Positions 58,045 through 64,000 of a stretch of DNA of 64,000 bases are shown piece by piece. The position numbers and the translations under genes are program-made. Source of the DNA: Gonapodya prolifera JEL478 (lineage: Eukaryota > Monoblepharomycota > Monoblepharidomycetes > Monoblepharidales > Gonapodyaceae). Under the pieces are notes generated by a model that saw only the letters and a program-made list of their open reading frames with translations, searched no databases and was not told where the DNA came from. How positions within the stretch are numbered: the stretch's first letter is position 1; every line of letters begins with the position of its first letter. Where the stretch lies: contig KQ965834.1 of the NCBI GenBank assembly GCA_001574975.1, positions 45,106 to 109,105 on the forward strand, written 5' to 3'.

Positions 58045-59271
58045 ATGCCTTATCTCTTGCATCACCCGATTCACGAACTTCGCAACATGCCTGGCAATGC
58101 CAACCCTGTTGTCTCGGACCTCCGCCACCTCAAGATCCTCAACCACCCACTCGACGAATTCAACCCCCGTGATTCCCGTACCAGCCTCCGGAAATTCCAC
58201 GCCTTCATCTCCGCCGTCGACTACGTTTCGCTTTATGGCCTGGGCGACAAGCATCCTCAGGCGATCGCCCTGGTATCCCTGAACGTCCCTGACTCTATTC
58301 GTGACAGCATTCGCATTCGCCTCGCCCACCCCAGCCCGCAACGCTCACCGTCTCCACGTGGAAGAAGTCTCTCGAGATCGCCTACTTCCCTCCGGATCCC
58401 CACATTTGGCACCGGGCACTGGCGAAGCTCGAGTGGGACCCCCAGACCTCTCGTCTCTCCACCCACGTCGCCGAATTCATCTGCATCGCACGTCGCGCTG
58501 ACATTGTCGACTCCTCAAAGTTGGACCCACGAGAACAGCTCTCCTTGCAAAACCTCTGGTACCACTTCCACGACTCACTTCCCCAGCATGTTCGTTTCTA
58601 TGTCACTCTCCTTGGGATCTCCAGCCTCGCCGACTTCACCAGCGACAAAATTGCCCTTGTGGAAAGCAACCTTAACAACATCTCCTCCACGCCTTCAGCC
58701 TCAGTTGCAAGTGTCACCTTCAACCAGCCTCCTTCCAACTCAGAACCTCCCCTGTCACCCATTATCAGCAAAATTGAGGCCACCATCGACCAGCTATTTC
58801 AACGCGCTTCCGCGCTCTCTGTCGCTCCCCCTGTACCACAACCACCACATCAGTACATTCCTCTTGCACTTTGGGGCCCTTCACCTCCCGTCCACACTGA
58901 TGCTCCACCCCCCTTCACCACTGGTTGTGGATGGTGCTGCAATCTGCGACATACCACCCTCACCCATCAGGATAGTCGCTACCTCCCTGGAGGTCCCCAC
59001 TACCGTCAGCACTTTGCGGCCTTTCCCCCACCCACCTGCCAACAGCAACCCTGGACGACGCCCAACCATTGCCAACACCAACTCTTTTGCATGTTGGACG
59101 TGTGGAAGCCCAGAACACCAGAACAGTGACTGCCCTTCTCACCGTCAAGGTGCACCAGCAGCAGCTCCATCTCCCGCTGCAACATATCCCAACAGCATCC
59201 CCACTGGACAGCACCTTGGCAACGTCCATCCTACTCATGTTGCCGCAATCACTGAAGCCCAGGAAAACTAA
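58045..59271 (+). pseudogene. retrotransposon gag, frame-shifted twice
   Basis: The first segment (from ~58045) reads LRHLKILNHPLDEFNPRDSR, ISAVDYVSLYGLGD. From ~58350 to ~58870 the coherent reading moves to another frame (LEIAYFPPDPHIWHRALAKL, then QLSLQNLWYHFHDSLPQHVR, VESNLNNISS). It then returns to the first frame for the nucleocapsid zinc knuckle CWTCGSPEHQNSDC (C-x2-C-x4-H-x4-C pattern) near 59088. The two shifts compensate each other. The end is at 59271. Confidence 0.75.
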
Positions 59272-62200
59272 TGGGGGAGCGGAAATTGTCTGGTGATCCT
59301 CCTCCCACGCAAGCTACCCTAGCACCCCCCACTTCCCCCAATACCACTCTGATACCCACTCCCAGCACACAACCAGCAACGCAAACTGTTTTGGACGGCT
59401 CAGGGCTCTCGGATACAGCTTTGGATTCTACCCCATCTTCCCCTGCCTTGGACCCCTCCGATACCCTCTCCTTTCTTCCTTTCTCCTCACTCGCGCTCCC
59501 CCTCATTGATTTGGATTTGGAATTGCCTTTGTCTTCTACTGAGGGATCTTTTGACTCTCCCAGGACTGTAAGACCACAACCAAATGACCTGCTTTTGCCA
59601 CCCTCCCTGTTGCTTCCACAACTTTCTCATGATCAGACCCCAGCACACAACCAACCTTGCCTCACTCAACTTCATTGCCCTGTCTCTCTTTCCACACATC
59701 TTCAAACTCTCTGCAACTGTCTGCTTGTTTGGATACTGGGTCACCCTTGGACCTTCTAGATGTGGAATACCTCCTATTGGGGACATCTCTGGAACCCATT
59801 CCTGCCAGCCAGCCCCCTCTTCAAGCTCATGGTGGTGAGGCACTGCAGCTCTTAGGGGCCGTGACACTCTCCCTCACCTTCTGCAAGGACTTGACTTACC
59901 ACACCTTTTGCACCACTATCATTGTTGGATGCAACTTTGCTCAACCCCTCCTTCTTGGCATGCCCTTCCTTACCAATCACCACACTAACATCTTGCTTTT
60001 TCCAGCATTCAGCATTGTCAGGCTCAAAGATGGTGGCACCTCCATCAGAGTTCCAGGACACACCACACCAACATAACAGACTCCCCCCACCTTTCCCTGT
60101 CTCCCTCTCTACACCATGTCCACAATCACCATTCCTCCACAAATGATCCAGCATGTTTGCGTCCATCCCCACACAACCTCCTCCTCATTGCAACTACCTC
60201 CAAACACACTAGCACTCCTTGACAACCCCCAACGCCACTGCACCTCCAAGGACCCTTACATTCTTGCAGCCTTTCAGCCACTTGACAACACCTCCCACGC
60301 TCTTGTTCCCATCTGCAACTTGCTCCCAATACCAGTCTGCATTCCTGCCAACTTCCACCTTGCCACCTCTGACCCCAACATCCCTGGGCCCACCCACTCT
60401 TCTCTCCTCTGACCCTGGCAGCTCTCCTGAGATTCCAACCAATGTTCTGCAATGAATCATAGACCTTTCTCCTTGTACCCCTCCCACCAACCCTCCCTTC
60501 ACAGTTCCACTCACAAATCCTCCTGACAATGCCCCATGGACGTTCAACCCTCCTGTGGACTCAACAACTCTCCTCACCAAGGATAACAACATCACCACTC
60601 AAAATGCTGGCATGGACCTTACCTCCACCACCCCTTGTCTCACTTGGACCCAATTCCACTGACTTGCCTCCCTCCTCCTTCACTATAAGGATTGTTTTAC
60701 TGCCACCACTGCAGACCTTGGGCAATTGCACTTCCCATCAGCTTGTGTCCCTCTTGCCACCTCTGATCCCATTGTTGGCTGCCATTACTGCTACACAACC
60801 TAGGTGAGCTGCACGAGCCTGTAAACTGCAGGAACGTGTATATATATGATCAGACATACATAATATGTTGTAGCACACACAGAACTCACCTGCAGGAACG
60901 TGACGCCAAACTTGGGGCACGCCCTGCAGGTGCACTCATCTAAATACATGACCACAGTAGTGGCACAGCACTTAACACCTCACACTATATATACCATGTC
61001 AATGGATGTCACCTGAGGCTATGGTGACAATTACCACCACTCTGCTGTTGAGAATGATCTCATCAAGCAGCACACTGACCAGTACACCAAGGAAAACCTT
61101 CTTGGACCCTTCTTCTCACTGTACTCAGCACCTGTTCTGATGGTTCCCAAGAAGAATGGCAACTTGTGATTTGCAGTTGACTATTGGGAGCTCAACAAGC
61201 ATACCATCCCCAACTGTTACCCCCTCCCCTGTATTGACAACACTCTGGACACCCTTTGTGGACACTTGTGGTTTTTGTCCCTTGATCTCATGTGGGGATT
61301 TTGGAACATTTGACTCAACCCCACCAAGTGGCATAGACTTGCCTTTACCACCACCCATGGACACTTTGAAATGGCTTGTTCTTCCTTTTGGCTTCACCAA
61401 TGCACCCTTCATCTTCCAGCACAACATGGACCTTCTTCTGTCTGGACTTAAGTGGTGGTGCACCCTTGTCTATCTGGATGACATCAGCATTTTCTCCCAC
61501 ACCTTTGATGACCACCTCAACCACCTTGCCTTTGTTCTCCAACACATCTGCAACTACAACCTTGCTCTCAAGCCCTTGAAATGCACCTTCTGCACACTGT
61601 CTCTACCTTATCTTGGCCACCTCGTCACACCAACAGGCACCCACCCCGACCCTGCAAAGATCAAGGCCATCCTGAATGCCCCACCTCCAACCGCATGCAA
61701 CAACCTCTTCACCTTCATCAGTGTCATTTCTTTTCACTTGTCATTCATCCCTGGCTTCTCCACCATCATTGCACCACTTGAAGATCTCTCCCATGCACCT
61801 GGCAAGTGCACCAAACAGTGTACGACAACATCAAGAAGGCTCTCACAAATGCTGAGGAACACACTTTCTTTGACTCTGCCCTCCCCACCATTGCTGAGAT
61901 GGATGCTTCCTTCACTGGCATTGCCACTGTCCTCCTCCAGAAACACCCCAGCCACCCCAAGCCAAAGCCTGTTGTTTGTGTCTCATGTTGTCTTACCCAT
62001 ATGGAGAAACACTATTCTGCCACTGAAATTCAGTGCCTTGCCCTCTGGTGGGCAGTCAAGAAGAAATTCTGTACAATACCTCCACTTGACACCATTCACC
62101 ATTATTACTGACCACTGCACACTTGTTGGGCTCTGGAACTCCTGCAATGCCACCTCTTGCTTATTTTGGTGGTGGGAGGACCTTTGCAACTTCCAGATGA

Positions 62201-63830
62201 CCATTCAGCACCAACCTGGGCAAATCCACCTCCTTCCTGACTTCCTCTCTGGCCACCCCAACCACATGACTCTAACTTTCCCTGGCCTGTCAGCCCTTCC
62301 CCTGCCCCTCCTTCAATTTTCCCCAATCCCCCAGCACAACTTGCTGTTGTCACTGCCATCTCTGCCTCCCCAACATTGTCATCTTCCGCTCCAACCTCCA
62401 CCACACCTCCAGCAGCATCTACCACCCCCTCTATTCCTCTGCAGCTGCTCCATGCTCTCTCCACCCTTTATCACTGTCACCAGCTGCCCTCCTCAATCTT
62501 TCACTCTCAGACCCCCTTCTTTCATTCATTTGTGCCTCCATCACTTCACCACAATCCCCACCACCACCACCACCACCAGACACCTGTCCTGCTGCTTTTT
62601 TCCCCACTCTACATACTAGCCTCATGCTTTTCACTGTCTCCCCAACAACCAGTCTCCTCCACCAGACGTGGATCCCTTCTCAGCCTGGCCACCACCCAGA
62701 TCCCATCTCTCAGCTTGTGCTCCCCCAGTCTCTTGGTCCTGATGTCTTATGCACCCTCCATGACAATCTCACCTGTGGTGCACACCTTGGTTGCAACTGC
62801 ACTTTTGAAGCTGTGCAGCACCATTTCTGGTGGCTGCACATGGCTAGTGATGTTTGTAATAGGGTATGCAACTGCCACACCTGCCAGTCCTGCCAGTCTC
62901 CTCCACAACACCCACCTGGACATCTGGTCCCAAAGGACATTCCATCCCACACACTCAGAATTGACCTCTTGGGACCTTTTAGACACTCTTGCCATGGCAA
63001 TAGGTACATTGTTGTTGTTGCAGATGATGGCAACAAGTGGGCATGGACTGGGGCACTTCCCAATGGCTTCTTACATTGATGAGGAGCAACACAACTGGGA
63101 CCTCCACCTCAACACTCTCACCTTCAGCTACAAAACCTCCTTCCACCCAACTACTCTTGATACTTCCTTCTTCCTCTGTTTTGGACATGACACCCAATTG
63201 CCCTTGGACATCTCTCTTGCTTCCCCATCCCCTGAAACACCCTCTCTGCTACCTACTCTCCACGACTTCACCAGGTCCACTGACCTCCACACCAACATTG
63301 TCTCCACACTGGACTCTGCCTATCAAAGCATTCACTGCAGCATAGTTCACCAGCAACTCTACCAAAAGACGCTCTAGGACCTCCACCCCCAACCTGTCTC
63401 CTACTCTCTTGGGCAATGTGTTCTTGTTTACCCAAGTCCAACAAAGTTGTCAAGCTTCTCCAACCATGGCATGGCCCCTTTCAAATCACTGCTCAGCTTT
63501 CCCCTGTGAACTACGAGGTCCTCATGCTTGCTCAAGGACAGCACAAGAAGGTTGTCACCCACGTCCAATGGCTCAAACCCCTACTATGCCATTGATGACA
63601 CCCCCTCAACATCTTGCAACATGTGGCTTCCCCCACCCTCTGTGGATCTTGGCAACACTGACTCCCCTCCTGATCACCCCAATGATAGTGTTGAACACCT
63701 CTCACGTTTTTCAGAAATGCCTTGCAACTCGCAACTCCCCTCACCTCGACTTGCATTTCAGAGTAAAGAGGTGTATTTTTGCACCTCGGAACTCGAAAAG
63801 GTCATAGCCAAAAGAGGGGAGGAGAGTTGA
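59271..63830 (+). pseudogene. retrotransposon pol, heavily decayed
   Basis: Protease: LSACLDTGSPLDLLDVEYLL at ~59723. RT: VPKKNGNL-stop-FAVDYWELNKHT (~61145-61200), LPFGFTNAPFIFQHNMDLLL, LVYLDDISIFSHTFDDHLNH with the YxDD active site kept. RNase H region: DSALPTIAEMDASFTGIATV. Integrase: HLGCNCTFEAVQHHFWW and CNCHTCQSC (zinc), IDLLGPFRHSCHGNRYIVVV; the central catalytic part is missing between ~63055 and ~63070, where sequence jumps to YIDEEQHNWDLHLNTLTFSY. The C-terminal GPF module follows. Stops replacing expected Arg codons (for example TGA where RFAVDYRELN is usual) fit CpG decay. Confidence 0.82.
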
Positions 63831-64000
63831 GAGTAACACCCAAAACTCGCCTCGCCTCCCTTCCATTACCACGATTTAGGAATGTGCTAAAATATGTGAA
63901 ATTGGCTTTAATGCATTCAAAATTCTGATTTTCAACTTACATGACATATTTTAAAACACTGCTGTATTTCCTCAAGGTGTTGTCACTTTGTGATACAATC
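63831..64000. other. AT-rich end of window
   Basis: AT-rich sequence after the retroelement purine tract, where the 3' LTR is expected. It shows no similarity by eye to the 5' LTR proposed at 57494. Confidence 0.4.

Larger units (their letters stand above)
57494..63830 (+). mobile_element. degenerate Ty3/gypsy-type LTR retrotransposon
   Basis: Order of parts on the plus strand: probable 5' LTR (57494-57834), primer-binding site, gag with zinc knuckle, aspartic protease (LDTGSPLDLL, ~59735), reverse transcriptase (LVYLDDISIFS, ~61467), RNase H-like segment (KHYSATEIQCLALWWAVKKK), integrase zinc motif and start of its core, then a GPF-module segment (LLQPWHGPFQITAQLSPVNY, ~63452-63510). PR-RT-RH-IN order is that of Ty3/gypsy elements. 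Many stops and frame changes, a core deletion in integrase and a foreign-looking insert at ~60803-61000 show it is inactive. The 3' LTR was not found; a purine tract (AGAGGGGAGGAGAG) lies at ~63813-63827, where a polypurine tract is expected. Confidence 0.88.

Noticed and set aside
63828-64000. 3' LTR beginning TGAGAGTAACACC after the purine tract
   Set aside because: No similarity to the proposed 5' LTR beyond a few bases; a TGAGAGTATAGG at ~57394 shares only eight bases.

Overview
The window is nuclear DNA of a fungus. Genes are dense and split by many short introns, mostly 45-150 nt, with GTGAGT- or GTAAGT-like donors and AG acceptors. The gene set includes a division-2 (class IV-like) chitin synthase, an Erd1-like EXS protein, orotidine-5'-phosphate decarboxylase (URA3), calcineurin B, Mps1 kinase, an Hst2/SIRT2-type sirtuin, a FYVE protein, a Psr1-type CTD phosphatase, mitochondrial uS7 and a Mia40 homologue. 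A full-length phosphorylase b kinase alpha/beta-type regulatory subunit is also present. That protein is typical of animals and lacking in the well-studied yeasts, so an early-diverging (for example chytrid-like) fungus is my best inference, not a proven placement.

Layout. 1-3.5 kb: fragmentary, unrecognised genes. 3.5-9.2 kb: Erd1-like protein (-), C2H2 transcription factor (-), URA3 (+). 9.4-15.3 kb: a single-pass membrane protein with Cys-rich and (AVPPP)n ectodomain and a C-terminal SH3 domain (-), an F-box/Cys-rich protein (-), and an unrecognised membrane-type gene (+). 15.7-21.2 kb: phosphorylase kinase regulatory subunit (+), convergent with pyrroline-5-carboxylate reductase (-, 21.4-22.3 kb). 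24.1-25.5 kb: heme-thiolate peroxidase. 26.3-28.0 kb: Arb2-domain protein. 29.3-30.3 kb: a J-domain protein and a Mia40 homologue, both with reading-frame lesions. 30.7-36.6 kb: calcineurin B and chitin synthase (both -). 37.2-41.1 kb: Mps1/TTK kinase (+). 41.6-43.7 kb: decayed ankyrin-repeat pseudogene. 44.0-46.2 kb: sirtuin (-). 46.9-54.2 kb: small secreted and membrane Cys-rich proteins, a FYVE protein and uS7m. 54.8-56.3 kb: CTD-like phosphatase (+). 57.5-63.8 kb: a degenerate Ty3/gypsy-type LTR retrotransposon.

The most unusual observation is an ILEI/PANDER-type domain (FAM3/POMGNT1-stem family) lying in one uninterrupted reading frame inside the phosphorylase kinase regulatory subunit, in the region that holds the multiphosphorylation loop in animal alpha subunits. 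Because the POMGNT1 version of this fold binds sugar, a role in glycogen targeting or carbohydrate sensing is an attractive but untested idea. Other unusual points are a family of ~30-bp hairpin units confined to introns of two unrelated genes, a retroelement whose pol half is almost free of CpG while its LTR and gag are not, and a sirtuin whose zinc-binding Cys pair is split by an insertion.

The kinase (Mps1), phosphatase (Psr1-like, calcineurin B) and phosphorylase kinase genes are signalling proteins that happen to be neighbours. I see no operon-like or cluster logic linking them.
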